64,000 nucleotides of DNA, from NCBI RefSeq assembly GCF_000495435.3, contig NZ_AXUN02000046.1:1-64000 (forward strand). The letters run 5' to 3'. Under the pieces are notes generated by a model, which was not told where the DNA came from, did no database searches, and was given only the letters and a program-made list of their open reading frames with translations. Shown piece after piece: positions 34,810 to 43,665 of the stretch (its first letter is position 1; every line of letters begins with the position of its first letter). The stretch is from Youngiibacter fragilis 232.1. Lineage in GTDB: Bacteria; Bacillota; Clostridia; Clostridiales; Clostridiaceae. A program made the position numbers and the translations under genes.

Positions 34810-36186
34810 TTACTGGTTGATATCTGAAGCTATCTTCCTAGACTGGACCTTCACCAGGACGAATCCGGTGATGAAGGCCACAGCGATCACAATAATGTAC
34901 TGGATAAGGCTTGCCGAGCTTCCTGTGTAAAGTAGGAGTCCAGGTATGAAGGTTATACCCATTCCAGTCGCCTTGAGTCCGAGGATGTATGTCACAAGTC
35001 CGCCAAGTGCTCCTCCAGCCATTCCTGATACGAATATCCTGGTGCTTCTAAGGTTTACGCCAAACAGCAGAGGCTCTGTGATTCCAAACAGCGTTGATGT
35101 TGTAGATGAAAGCGCATTGCTCTTCTTAAGCTTGTTTGTCATGAGCATCGCAGCTGCGATCGCTGCTCCGAACTGGCCAGCCATGCTTGCTGTTCCAAGC
35201 GGATTGAGTACATTCTTTCCAGTGTCAGCCAGAAGCTGCAGCTCTATGATGCTGAGTGAGTGGTGCAGTCCTGTTATGACAACAAGCTGCTGCAGCGCTC
35301 CGTATATTATGTATCCTATTCCCAAAGGTGCTTCAATGAGAACAATTATGAAATCAGTGACCGCCACTTCAAGCTGATGAGTTACAGGTCCGAGAATGAA
35401 GAGCATCAGGAAAATGGTGATCGTAAGTGTGAAGAAAGGTGTCACTACAAGGTCTATCATCTGCGGTACGAAGGTCCTGAGCTTCTTCTCGATCTTAGAT
35501 ACTAGGAGACCTGCGAGTATTGCCGGTATGATCGATCCCTGATAGCCAACAAGAGGTATGCTGAGTCCAATGAGGCTAACATAAAGCGGCTCTGCCCCTC
35601 CGCCTGCTACAACCCATGCATTTGGAAGCTGCGGAGCTACCATCATGAGACCTACGACAATACCTATTATCGGATTGCCTCCGAATTTCTTCGTAGCGCT
35701 ATATGTTATGAGGACAGGAAGGAATGCGAATGCCGTATCTGTAAGCATCTGGAATATGCTGAGTCCGGTAGAACCGAACTCCACTCCCAGTTCAAGCAGA
35801 AGACCCCTTACTCCCATCAGGAGTCCTGTAGTTACAAGTGCCGGTATGAGCGGTATCAGTATGTCTGCAAGAGTCCTTACAATCTTCTGTCCCAGATTCA
35901 TGTTTGCGTACACATCACCCTTGAAGTCCGATGCATCAAGGCTTGTGTATTCCTTGAAATCCTGGAACACCTCATTTACCTTTCCGGTACCGAATATGAA
36001 CTGGTGCTGTCCTGTATTAAAGAAATAACCCTTGCTTCCTGGTACGTTCTCCGCCTTCTCCTTGTCTACAAGAGCATTGTCCTTGAGTATTATCCTCAGA
36101 CGTGTGGCACAGTTTTCAAAGTTCTTTACGTTGTCGATTCCTCCGATTGCTTCCAGCAGGCTCTTGATTGTCTTTTCATTCTTCAT
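34810..36186 (-). CDS. scrA: PTS system sucrose-type EIIBC component
   Basis: A 458-residue sugar phosphotransferase permease. The N-terminal EIIB domain (about 1-85) has the phosphorylation cysteine in FENCATRLRI near residue 26. The EIIC membrane domain, with about ten helices, fills the rest, with GITEPLLFGVNLR near 385. No EIIA domain is attached, so a separate EIIA must supply phosphate. GAGGAGG precedes the ATG at 36186. Sucrose is inferred from the adjacent GH32 enzyme; other glucose-superfamily sugars cannot be excluded. Confidence 0.9.
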   Translation of the reverse strand: MKNEKTIKSLLEAIGGIDNVKNFENCATRLRIILKDNALVDKEKAENVPGSKGYFFNTGQHQFIFGTGKVNEVFQDFKEYTSLDASDFKGDVYANMNLGQKIVRTLADILIPLIPALVTTGLLMGVRGLLLELGVEFGSTGLSIFQMLTDTAFAFLPVLITYSATKKFGGNPIIGIVVGLMMVAPQLPNAWVVAGGGAEPLYVSLIGLSIPLVGYQGSIIPAILAGLLVSKIEKKLRTFVPQMIDLVVTPFFTLTITIFLMLFILGPVTHQLEVAVTDFIIVLIEAPLGIGYIIYGALQQLVVITGLHHSLSIIELQLLADTGKNVLNPLGTASMAGQFGAAIAAAMLMTNKLKKSNALSSTTSTLFGITEPLLFGVNLRSTRIFVSGMAGGALGGLVTYILGLKATGMGITFIPGLLLYTGSSASLIQYIIVIAVAFITGFVLVKVQSRKIASDINQ

Positions 36187-36233
36187 TACATTTCCTCCTC
36201 GTGGATCAGGGTAAAACGCAGTCATCACTCACA

Positions 36234-36245
36234 GGCACCGGTTCC
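36234..36245. promoter_or_regulatory. ScrR-type operator 1
   Basis: GGCACCGGTTCC is a LacI-type palindrome with a CG centre, 48 bases upstream of the scrA start and therefore in its leader or promoter. Confidence 0.6.
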
Positions 36246-36394
36246 GTAATTTCCAATACTTTTGCAACTTAATTAACTTATTACAGTTGACTTAATGAAA
36301 CACTTAATCATAAATGCATCCATACTCTTTTCATACCAACGGGTTTTAATATCTTAAGTTTTGGTTCAGCTTCCTTGCTTTTTGTTTTGTCTTT

Positions 36395-36406
36395 GGAACC
36401 GGTTCT
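36395..36406. promoter_or_regulatory. ScrR-type operator 2
   Basis: GGAACCGGTTCT is nearly a perfect palindrome, 161 bases from operator 1. It shares the ACCGGTTC core with the other two sites. Confidence 0.65.
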
Positions 36407-36576
36407 ATTTAATGCCATTGTAAACGTATATTCCCGGAAAGTAAAGCCTTGCTTTCCGAATTAGCATTTTCATCAAAATATCTCAGATGATTGTTAAAGT
36501 ATTAATTTGTTTTGAATTGAGCCTTCATCAAATAGCAAACTAAAAACCAAGATGAAGCAATGATTGATTCGTCTTC

Positions 36577-36588
36577 GGAACCGGTTCG
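36577..36588. promoter_or_regulatory. ScrR-type operator 3
   Basis: GGAACCGGTTCG lies 182 bases from operator 2 and about 106 bases after the scrR stop. Three sites in a 508-base gap suggest repression by DNA looping. The gap otherwise holds no gene, and I could not fix the scrA promoter with confidence. Confidence 0.65.
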
Positions 36589-36657
36589 GTCACTTCCATA
36601 ATCATCTGACCCCTGATCCGCTCCCGCTTTCAGCGACCATTTGCAAATAAAAATAAA

Positions 36658-36680
36658 AACCGCGATCCTAAATCACGGTT
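36658..36680 (-). terminator. Terminator of scrR
   Basis: On the minus strand a 9-bp stem AACCGTGAT/ATCGCGGTT with one wobble is followed by TTTATTTTTATTT. Confidence 0.85.
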
Positions 36681-36693
36681 AGCATACCAACAT

Positions 36694-37674
36694 CTATAGT
36701 TTTGCGGTAGATTCCTTTGGCAGGAATTCATTTCCAAGGGTTATGCATTTAAGCACCTCTTCTCCATCAATAAGTCTGATCATATTCTCCACCGCTATCC
36801 TGCCCATCTCCTTGTAGTGATACTTCACGGTGGTTATCGAAGGTGTCACAAGGTTTGTAATGTCATATCCCCCAAAGCCTGAAATTGATATATCCGATGG
36901 AACCTTTTTCCCAAGTGTCAAAGCAGCCTTGTATACGGCAAGCGCGATGTTGTCTGTCGCGCAGATGCAGTATGTTGCATCACTTTTCGGAAGGTACGAA
37001 AGAGCCTGCTCATATGCCTTCTGATAATTGAAGTCGCTTGTAATTACCTTGACTTCAATGTCCTTGTGCTCTGTCAGGATATCCAGCACCCCTTTCTTCC
37101 TTAGCTGCCCTACAGCCACATCATCCTCGAAGACAGTAACATAAAGTATCTTCTTATGTCCAAGGTCAATTGCATGCTGTCCAATGCTCCTGCCAGCTTC
37201 AACCTCATCATGCACTATCGAATAGGAGTCCCTGGCCTTCTGCCCGAGGAATATGACAGGAAGCCCTGAGCTCCTGATCGCCTTCATGTGTGCAGGAGTT
37301 ATGACCGTTGCAAGGATTATGATGCCAGCCACCTTCTGTCTGGAGAGGGTATTGATATTCTCTATCTCCCTGCCAATATCCTGATTAGTATTGGTGATCA
37401 GAAGCTGATACTGCTTATTCCTGAGTTCTTCGTCTATGCTTGACAGGATTTCATTGGTTGCATATGAATTAAGCCTGGGGATTATTATTCCGATCATGCT
37501 GGGCTTCTTGGACTTAAGGCTCTGCGCGAATGCATTTGGTGTATATTCAGTTTCCGCGATTATCCTGTCCAGCTTTTCCTTGGTCTTCGCACTTACAGAC
37601 CCACCGTTCAGATACCTTGATACGGTGCTCTTCGCAACTCCCGCGAGTCTCGCGATATCATTGATCGTAACCAT
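36694..37674 (-). CDS. scrR: LacI-family repressor, probable sucrose regulator ScrR
   Basis: A 326-residue LacI/GalR repressor. The N-terminal helix-turn-helix is TINDIARLAGVAKSTVSRYLNG (split here as residues 3-24), followed by a hinge and a periplasmic-binding-like sugar domain (about 60-326). The ATG at 37674 has AAGGGGG 8 bases upstream; an upstream in-frame ATG has no site. It lies upstream of scrA on the same strand with its own terminator. The three GGAACCGGTTC sites between them are its likely targets. Confidence 0.9.
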   Translation of the reverse strand: MVTINDIARLAGVAKSTVSRYLNGGSVSAKTKEKLDRIIAETEYTPNAFAQSLKSKKPSMIGIIIPRLNSYATNEILSSIDEELRNKQYQLLITNTNQDIGREIENINTLSRQKVAGIIILATVITPAHMKAIRSSGLPVIFLGQKARDSYSIVHDEVEAGRSIGQHAIDLGHKKILYVTVFEDDVAVGQLRKKGVLDILTEHKDIEVKVITSDFNYQKAYEQALSYLPKSDATYCICATDNIALAVYKAALTLGKKVPSDISISGFGGYDITNLVTPSITTVKYHYKEMGRIAVENMIRLIDGEEVLKCITLGNEFLPKESTAKL

Positions 37675-37701
37675 AGTAAAATCCCCCTTCCTGACATTTT
37701 C

Positions 37702-37707
37702 ATCATA
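37702..37707 (-). promoter_or_regulatory. Possible extended -10 element of scrR
   Basis: On the minus strand TATGAT follows TGG, 28 bases upstream of the scrR ATG. No good -35 is present at standard spacing. Confidence 0.4.
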
Positions 37708-37927
37708 CCATATACATATAAACAAATACATGAACAGTTTGCAGAATCCAATTCATCCCTCACTAATAATCCTTCTGTCAAATACCTCTAGATTACAGAA
37801 ATTTTACAACCTGTATAAACCTATGAAATCATATGCATGTATATTTAAATTGGAAACATTGACAGGTTTCGGCAAATTTACATGCATTTGCGCATTTTCT
37901 GCTTTTCCTTTAAATTCTGCATCTGTC

Positions 37928-37942
37928 ATGCCAGCATGGCAT
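37928..37942 (+). promoter_or_regulatory. Inverted repeat next to the SRPBCC gene ribosome site
   Basis: ATGCCA and TGGCAT flank GCA and end 16 bases before the start codon of the next gene. It could be an operator or a small leader hairpin. The upstream AT-rich sequence includes a perfect TTGACA at 37859-37864, but no convincing -10 follows it. Confidence 0.35.
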
Positions 37943-37957
37943 GGAAAGGAGTGTACC

Positions 37958-38401
37958 ATGCATATCAACAAGAAGAGCCTTTTCATCAAGGCAACACCTG
38001 AGAAGATCTATGCATTTGCGAGGGATCCCCTAAAATGGGGACAGTGGTATGCAAACCTTAGCGAGATAAAGCTTGAGAAGGGCGACGGCGGAGTCGGGTC
38101 AGTCATCCATTCAATGTATAACCTGTTCGGAATGCACGTCCCTACAATCGTTGAGGTCACAGAGGACCTTTCATCACCAGAACTGTGCAGATGGGCAGGC
38201 CTTATAAAGGGCAACATCACCGGCAAACAGATTTTCACCTACACTGCAAGAGACGGCGGAACTGAAGTTGAGATTGAGCTGGAATACACCCTTCCTGCAG
38301 GGATCATCGGAAGGATCGCCGACAAGCTTCTCATCGAAAAGGTAAAAGACAATGACCTTGTCCACACTTTGGAGAACCTCAAGGTCTTCTGTGAAGGATA
38401 G
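37958..38401 (+). CDS. SRPBCC/START-like domain protein
   Basis: A 147-residue protein with the helix-grip fold pattern of the polyketide cyclase/CoxG-like SRPBCC superfamily: an N-terminal strand (HINKKSLFIKATPEKIYAFA), the W-x-Q-W-Y start of the second element near residue 28, and a long C-terminal helix. Members bind hydrophobic ligands; no enzyme activity is implied. AAGGAG precedes the ATG at 37958; the frame is open far upstream but without a likely start. It is monocistronic with a terminator at 38416-38444. Confidence 0.8.
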   Translation: MHINKKSLFIKATPEKIYAFARDPLKWGQWYANLSEIKLEKGDGGVGSVIHSMYNLFGMHVPTIVEVTEDLSSPELCRWAGLIKGNITGKQIFTYTARDGGTEVEIELEYTLPAGIIGRIADKLLIEKVKDNDLVHTLENLKVFCEG

Positions 38402-38415
38402 CAACGGAAACCAGT

Positions 38416-38444
38416 CAATAAGGAGCCTTCCGGGCTCCTTATTG
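38416..38444 (+). terminator. Terminator of the SRPBCC gene
   Basis: A 12-bp perfect stem CAATAAGGAGCC/GGCTCCTTATTG with a 5-base loop. Only a short T-rich tail follows, so some read-through is possible. Confidence 0.7.
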
Positions 38445-38673
38445 CTTGTCAGGTCAAAATACCGGCATTGTCCCACCAGCAGGCAGACAATATTTCAAAG
38501 TCCATATTATTTATTATGTAATATTAAACTGAGAATTTAACCCTCCTGTTTAATTAATATGTAATCCATTTGAGAAAATATCAATGTACAATGAGTTTGA
38601 AGGGAAGGACATGACTGTGCTCTGCTTCAGGATTTTGCACCAGAGGTCAAGTATTATGCCTGGGGTGATTAGA

Positions 38674-39924
38674 ATGAAAGGCACTAAACATCTTATAGCT
38701 TTCAGCTTGCTTGTTCCGGTACTTTTCTATGCTCTTATCGGCTGCAGCTCACCTGGACCTGCTGTTCCTACAACTACCGATCCTGTAACAGTTCCAACGC
38801 AAACGGATCCTACGGCAACTCCAGCTGTTCCATCAGAAACAGTTCCAGTCATAAAACCAACAGAACCTTCAGGGAAGCCAGTTGAACCAACAGTTCCTGC
38901 TGAACCGACAGCTCCTGTAACACCAACTGTTCCGACTGAGCCGACAGTTCCAGACACTCCATCTGAACCTGTTGAAGAGGTTCCACCCGCTCCGGAAGTA
39001 CCTGTGCCTCCAGTCACATACGGCGTTGGTACCCATGGACAGATCGTCAAGGACATACAGACCCGTCTTACTGTTTTCGGGTACAAGCTCTCCATTGACG
39101 GTGACTTCGGCCTCATTACCCAATGGGCGGTAAGGGATTTCCAGAACAGGAACAATCTTCCGGTCACAGGTGTCGCTGATGCCATGACCCTCGAAAAGCT
39201 CAGCCTTGAACCTACGGATTCCACCAGGTTCCCAGGACCTTCCTCAGAGCTTCCTCTTACGAAGGGTGCAAGGGGTGATGAAGTCCTGGAGCTTCAGGTT
39301 TATCTTAACAGGTTCAACTACAGGTTGGTTTTGGATGGGATCTTCGGTAATGCAACACTTTGGGCCCTCAAGGACTTCCAGAAGAGGAACGGTATACCAG
39401 TGACCGGAGTCGCAGATGGCGCCACATATCAGAAGCTTGCACTTGAACCAACATCAAAGACCAGGTACTCGGGACCTCCGGCAGCCACATCGCTATCAGC
39501 ATCAAAAGCCGAGACCTTCGTGAACAACAAGGGGTTGTCCAGCCCATCAGAGTATCTCATCTGGGTCAGCACTCCTACAACACACTTGTACATATTCCAG
39601 GGATCAGCTGGCAGCTGGAAGCTTATAAAGGACATGAGGTGCACTGTAGGCAAGCCGTCAACACCTACAATCAAGGGAACCTTCTCCGTCATAGGAAAGG
39701 GCGGATACTTCACAGTCCCTGACCATGAGGAATGGATATGCAGATACTACACCCAGTTCTACGGGAATTTCCTGATCCACTCCGTAGTCTACGACTGGGA
39801 CCTGAACCTTGTTGACGGCAGGCTTGGTATGTACCTGTCAAAGGGTTGTGTAAGGGTATCCCTGGCTAATGCGAAATTCATCTATGACAACATGCCATAC
39901 GGAACTACAGTCTATGTGAACTGA
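38674..39924 (+). CDS. L,D-transpeptidase lipoprotein with two peptidoglycan-binding domains
   Basis: A 416-residue cell-wall enzyme. The signal peptide ends in the lipobox ALIGC near residue 26. A Pro/Thr/Glu/Val-rich linker of repeated PTEPTVP-like units spans about 30-105. Two PG_binding_1 domains follow (about 115-175 and 195-255), each ending in VTGVADxxTxxKL. The YkuD domain (about 285-416) has the catalytic His near HSVVYDWD and the cysteine in LSKGCVRVS. It forms 3-3 cross-links or anchors partners to the wall. The ATG at 38674 gives the only clean signal peptide. It is monocistronic. Confidence 0.9.
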   Translation: MKGTKHLIAFSLLVPVLFYALIGCSSPGPAVPTTTDPVTVPTQTDPTATPAVPSETVPVIKPTEPSGKPVEPTVPAEPTAPVTPTVPTEPTVPDTPSEPVEEVPPAPEVPVPPVTYGVGTHGQIVKDIQTRLTVFGYKLSIDGDFGLITQWAVRDFQNRNNLPVTGVADAMTLEKLSLEPTDSTRFPGPSSELPLTKGARGDEVLELQVYLNRFNYRLVLDGIFGNATLWALKDFQKRNGIPVTGVADGATYQKLALEPTSKTRYSGPPAATSLSASKAETFVNNKGLSSPSEYLIWVSTPTTHLYIFQGSAGSWKLIKDMRCTVGKPSTPTIKGTFSVIGKGGYFTVPDHEEWICRYYTQFYGNFLIHSVVYDWDLNLVDGRLGMYLSKGCVRVSLANAKFIYDNMPYGTTVYVN

Positions 39925-39941
39925 ATTTGCTGAACGCAAAA

Positions 39942-39969
39942 CGGACCGCTTTCGCGGTCCGCTCTTTTT
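39942..39969. terminator. Terminator shared by the L,D-transpeptidase gene and pnp
   Basis: An 8-bp perfect stem CGGACCGC/GCGGTCCG with a 4-base loop is followed by CTCTTTTTG on the plus strand and TTTTGCG on the minus strand. Confidence 0.85.
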
Positions 39970-39970
39970 G

Positions 39971-42109
39971 CTATTTGCTCTCTGAGGCTTCCTTTTCCTT
40001 CGCTTCCTTTTCCTTCTTCTCGAGGTCATGCAAAGCGTCCCTTCTTGAAAGGTTTATCCTTCCCTGGTTGTCAATCTCAGTGACCTTTACGAGTATCTCG
40101 TCACCTACAGCAACGATATCCTCAACCTTCTCAACCCTCTTGAGGTCAAGCTTGGATACATGTACAAGTCCTTCCTTGTTTGGAAGTATCTCAACAAAGC
40201 ATCCGAAGGTTGTGATCTTGGTGACCTTTCCAAGATAGAGCTCACCCGGTACTACATCCTTTGTGATACCCTCGATGATCCTTATCGCTTCCTTGGCCTT
40301 TTCGATATCCTGGGCTCCGACGAATACCTTTCCGTCATCCTCAATGTCTATCTTTACTCCAGTCTCCGCGATTATCTTGTTGATTGTCTTTCCGCCTGAT
40401 CCGATAACGTCCCTTATCTTCTCAGGGTCGATCCTGATTATGAATATCTTAGGAGCGTACTTCGAAACTTCCGGTCTGGATTCCTTTATTGCGCCTTCCA
40501 TCACCTTGAGGATCTCAAGTCTTGCAGTCTTCGCCTTTTCAATAGCGGTCCTTATGCAGTACTCTGAAAGTCCGTGAAGCTTGGTGTCAACCTGGATCGC
40601 AGTGATTCCTTCTGTGGTTCCTGCTACCTTGAAGTCCATGTCTCCGAAGAAGTCTTCGACTCCCTGGATGTCAGTGATTACTTCCTCAAGTGCAAGGTCG
40701 TCAGTTGTGAAGAGTCCCATTGCTATTCCGGCACAAGGCCTCTTTATCGGCACACCGGCATCCTGAAGGGCAAGTGTTGATGCACACACTGAAGCCTGTG
40801 AAGTGGATCCGTTCGATGAAAGGACCTCAGATACAAGCCTTATAGTGTACGGGAAGGTCTCCTCGTCCGGTATGAGCGGCTCAAGCGCCTTCTCGGCAAG
40901 TGCTCCATGTCCGATTTCCCTTCTTCCAGGACCTCTCATAGGCCTGGTCTCTCCAACGGAGTACGATGGGAAATTGTAGTGGTGTATGAATCTCTTGGAC
41001 TCTTCCTGGCCTACGCCGTCAAGTATCTGCTCGTCGCCGATGGCACCGAGGGTTGCGACTGCAAGCACCTGGGTGTTTCCTCTTGTGAACAGTCCTGAGC
41101 CGTGAGTCCTTGGGAGTATGGATACATCTGCAGCAAGTGGTCTTATCTCGTCAAACCTTCTGCCGTCTACCCTCTTCTTCTCGAATATGAGCATATCCCT
41201 AACAACTTCCTTCTGGATGTTGTAAAGAGTTTCTGATATGTCATATTTCTTTTCAGGGAACTTCTCGGAGAATTCTGCGGAAACTGAAGCCTTTACAGCA
41301 TCTATTCCCTTCGCTCTCTCTTCCTTGTCAGCTATATGCATGGCAGCCTTCATCGGTTCGGTAGCGAAGGCTCTTACTGCAGTCTCAACCTCTTCATTAA
41401 GTGTGTAGAGTACAGGGACCTTCTTTTCCTTTCCGAATTCAGCCCAGAGCTCCTTCTGGAAGTTGATTATAGGCTGGCAGGCGTCAAAGCCGTAGTTTAT
41501 TCCCCTGATCATCGTCTCTTCGTCTATTTCCTGTGCTCCTGCTTCGATCATCATTACCTTTTCTTCTGTCGCACAGACAGTAAGGAACATCTTTGACTGT
41601 TCCCTTTCAGCTGATGTAGGATTAAGCACGAACTCTCCGTCGATGAGTCCTACCTGGACTGCGGCGAGCGGAGTGGTGTATGGGACGGATGACAGAAGCA
41701 GTGCTGTTGAAGCTGCGTTTATGGCGAGTATTTCAGGAAGGTTGTCTGTCTCAACGGACATCACCGTGGCAATGACCTGGACGTCATTCCTGTAGCCCTT
41801 GGGGAACAGTGGCCTGAGCGGCCTGTCTATGGCTCTTCCGTGAAGTATTGCCTTTTCAGTTGGTCTTCCTTCCCTTTTGATGAATCCGCCAGGGATCTTT
41901 CCAACGGAGTACATTCTTTCTTCATAATCCACCGACAAAGGGAAAAAGTCTATTCCATCCCTCGGCTTTTCAGATGCGTTCGTGTTCAGAAGCACTACAG
42001 TTTCTCCATAGCTCATGAACAGCGCGGTATCTGAGAGCATTCCCAGGTTTTCACCGAACTCCACACCTATTTTTCTTCCAGCTACAAGCAATTCTCTTTT
42101 TGGATGCAT
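39971..42109 (-). CDS. pnp: Polynucleotide phosphorylase
   Basis: A 712-residue phosphorolytic 3'-5' exoribonuclease and RNA-degradation scaffold. Two RNase PH domains (about 10-230 and 310-545) flank a helical linker. A KH domain with [12 protein letters not shown] (about 555-615) and an S1 domain (about 620-690) follow. The catalytic block [21 protein letters not shown] is present. The end is Lys/Glu-rich. AAGGAGG precedes the ATG. It follows rpsO, as in most bacteria, with a long palindrome in the gap that may serve autoregulation. Confidence 0.96.
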   Translation of the reverse strand: MHPKRELLVAGRKIGVEFGENLGMLSDTALFMSYGETVVLLNTNASEKPRDGIDFFPLSVDYEERMYSVGKIPGGFIKREGRPTEKAILHGRAIDRPLRPLFPKGYRNDVQVIATVMSVETDNLPEILAINAASTALLLSSVPYTTPLAAVQVGLIDGEFVLNPTSAEREQSKMFLTVCATEEKVMMIEAGAQEIDEETMIRGINYGFDACQPIINFQKELWAEFGKEKKVPVLYTLNEEVETAVRAFATEPMKAAMHIADKEERAKGIDAVKASVSAEFSEKFPEKKYDISETLYNIQKEVVRDMLIFEKKRVDGRRFDEIRPLAADVSILPRTHGSGLFTRGNTQVLAVATLGAIGDEQILDGVGQEESKRFIHHYNFPSYSVGETRPMRGPGRREIGHGALAEKALEPLIPDEETFPYTIRLVSEVLSSNGSTSQASVCASTLALQDAGVPIKRPCAGIAMGLFTTDDLALEEVITDIQGVEDFFGDMDFKVAGTTEGITAIQVDTKLHGLSEYCIRTAIEKAKTARLEILKVMEGAIKESRPEVSKYAPKIFIIRIDPEKIRDVIGSGGKTINKIIAETGVKIDIEDDGKVFVGAQDIEKAKEAIRIIEGITKDVVPGELYLGKVTKITTFGCFVEILPNKEGLVHVSKLDLKRVEKVEDIVAVGDEILVKVTEIDNQGRINLSRRDALHDLEKKEKEAKEKEASESK

Positions 42110-42178
42110 GATTTACCTCCTTGCAATCGTTTTTTTCTCGAACCGATGCAGTCGGGCTCCGCCATACCTTATCCTCAC

Positions 42179-42236
42179 AATTTTTTAAAAATCAAAACAT
42201 GCAGACTCTGATGTATGCTTTGGTTTTTAAAAAATT
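42179..42236. repeat. Long AT-rich inverted repeat in the pnp leader
   Basis: A perfect 13-base arm AATTTTTTAAAAA pairs with TTTTTAAAAAATT and pairing continues inward, with a few mismatches or wobbles, for about 25 bp in total around a short loop. It lies between the rpsO terminator and the pnp ribosome site. In Escherichia coli a long pnp leader hairpin is cut by RNase III for PNPase autocontrol; this could be an analogue. Confidence 0.55.
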
Positions 42237-42293
42237 TTGGAAAGATATGGTTATTGGCTTCCCTCTGCATGATCCGGCTAAGTGATATACAAA

Positions 42294-42319
42294 GAGCCTG
42301 CTTTACCTTAAGCAGGCTC
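42294..42319 (-). terminator. Terminator of rpsO
   Basis: On the minus strand a 10-bp perfect stem GAGCCTGCTT/AAGCAGGCTC is followed by TTTGTAT. It separates rpsO from pnp but may allow read-through. Confidence 0.8.
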
Positions 42320-42336
42320 TCGGCATTAAAACTGAA

Positions 42337-42603
42337 CTATCTTCTTATTCCAAGCTTTGCTATTAGAGTTCTGTATCTCTCTATATCCTCAGCCATAAGG
42401 TAGTTGAGAAGTCCTCTTCTCTGTCCGACCATCATAAGAAGTCCTCTTCTTGAGTGGTGGTCCTTCTTGTGTTCCTTCAGGTGCTCTGTGAGAGAGTTGA
42501 TCCTGTCGGTAAGGAGAGCTATCTGCACCTCTGGTGAGCCTGTGTCTCCCTCGTGTCTCGCATTTTCAGCGATGATCTGCTGCTTTCTTGCCTTGTCCAT
42601 CAT
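42337..42603 (-). CDS. rpsO: Small ribosomal subunit protein S15
   Basis: An 88-residue primary 16S rRNA-binding protein. The family signature [19 protein letters not shown] is at residues about 45-63, and it ends [12 protein letters not shown]. It has a dedicated promoter that overlaps the end of ribF, and a leader of about 80 bases where S15 could repress its own translation. Confidence 0.97.
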   Translation of the reverse strand: MMDKARKQQIIAENARHEGDTGSPEVQIALLTDRINSLTEHLKEHKKDHHSRRGLLMMVGQRRGLLNYLMAEDIERYRTLIAKLGIRR

Positions 42604-42690
42604 TTTTTCATTCCTCCTGAATTTTAAAATCCCCTAAGCCCAAGATAAAAGATGGCAATCCTAATATCATAGAACTTGGTTCCAAATTGC

Positions 42691-42720
42691 ATTATACCAC
42701 AACGCGCCTTACTCTGTAAA
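42691..42720 (-). promoter_or_regulatory. Promoter of rpsO
   Basis: On the minus strand TTTACA (42715-42720), 18 bases, then a perfect TATAAT (42691-42696) with an upstream TGG. The leader contains CCAAG and CTTGG segments that could pair, as a possible S15 control structure. Confidence 0.75.
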
Positions 42721-42724
42721 TTAT

Positions 42725-43657
42725 TTACAGAAGATGGGCCAATTCTTTTTCAGCGGCGTAGTCCCTGTCCTTGTTGAGCTGCGCAATAAGCGCATCCAGT
42801 CCTTCGAACTTTACCTCACCCCTCATGTATTCCATGAAGTAGAGCCTGACCTCTTCGCCATATATGTCCTCGTTGAAGTCCAGTATGTAGGTCTCTATCG
42901 TAAGCCTCTGGCCTTCGTCTATTGTTGGGTTATAGCCAACGGAGCTTATTCCCCTGTGCAGCTTTCCCCTCACCCAGATATTGGTGTAATAGACTCCTAT
43001 CTTGGGTATCAGGTACTTGTTGTCATAGGTCATGTTCGCAGTGGGGAAGCCAATTTTCCTTCCTATCTTGCGGCCGCCTACGACGGTCCCCCTCAGCATG
43101 AAGGGCTCGAAAAGCATGGTGTTTGCGTCTTTGACATGTCCGTTTATGATCAGGTCTCTGATCCTTGTTGAGCTTATGACTGCCTCATCCATTTTTGCAG
43201 CTTCAAGAACCATCAGCTTGAAGCCATACTTATGGGAAAGCTCCCTAAGGGAATCCACGTTCCCCCTGTTCTTGTAGCCGAACTTGTAGTTGAAGCCAAC
43301 AACGATGCCTTTGGCATTGTACTTGTCCATGAGCATGGTTATGAATTCTTCAGGTCCGGTCATCATGTAACCCTTCGTGAAAGAAATCATAGCCGTTACA
43401 TCTATACCCGAGCTTTCAAGAAGATGAAGCTTCTGCTCGTTGTCCATAAGGAGCTTCGGTACTGCTTCAGGCTTGGCGACTGTCAGAGGATGGTTCTTGA
43501 ATGTGTAAACCATGCTCTTGACCCCGTCTGCAAGCGCTTCATCCACTACCCTGTTTATCAGCGACATGTGTCCCATGTGAAGCCCGTCAAAGCTTCCCAG
43601 GGCGATGTATGTCCCCTCATTCAGTTCTCCCTTGTATGTCTCATCTATTACTATCAT
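42725..43657 (-). CDS. ribF: Bifunctional riboflavin kinase/FAD synthetase
   Basis: A 310-residue enzyme that turns riboflavin into FMN and FAD. The N-terminal adenylyltransferase domain has ALGSFDGLHMGHMSL near residue 20 and the SSTRIRDLI segment near 163. The C-terminal kinase domain has GRKIGFPTANM near 200 and ETYILDFNEDIYGEEV near 245. The ATG at 43657 has GAGG 6 bases upstream; an upstream GTG overlaps truB. It follows truB in the usual Firmicute order. Confidence 0.94.
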   Translation of the reverse strand: MIVIDETYKGELNEGTYIALGSFDGLHMGHMSLINRVVDEALADGVKSMVYTFKNHPLTVAKPEAVPKLLMDNEQKLHLLESSGIDVTAMISFTKGYMMTGPEEFITMLMDKYNAKGIVVGFNYKFGYKNRGNVDSLRELSHKYGFKLMVLEAAKMDEAVISSTRIRDLIINGHVKDANTMLFEPFMLRGTVVGGRKIGRKIGFPTANMTYDNKYLIPKIGVYYTNIWVRGKLHRGISSVGYNPTIDEGQRLTIETYILDFNEDIYGEEVRLYFMEYMRGEVKFEGLDALIAQLNKDRDYAAEKELAHLL

Positions 43658-43665
43658 TTTCAACC

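Noticed and set aside
36419-36432. TGTAAACGTATATT as a catabolite (cre) site in the scr gap
   Set aside because: The 3' half lacks the conserved CA, so the match is too weak to list.
37436-37957. Upstream extension of the SRPBCC protein frame
   Set aside because: It runs antisense through scrR and its promoter; the ATG at 37958 follows AAGGAG and starts the fold.
38727-39224. Long Gly/Thr/Val-rich frame antisense to the L,D-transpeptidase gene
   Set aside because: It is the mirror of the Pro/Thr repeat linker; the sense protein has a signal peptide and complete domains.
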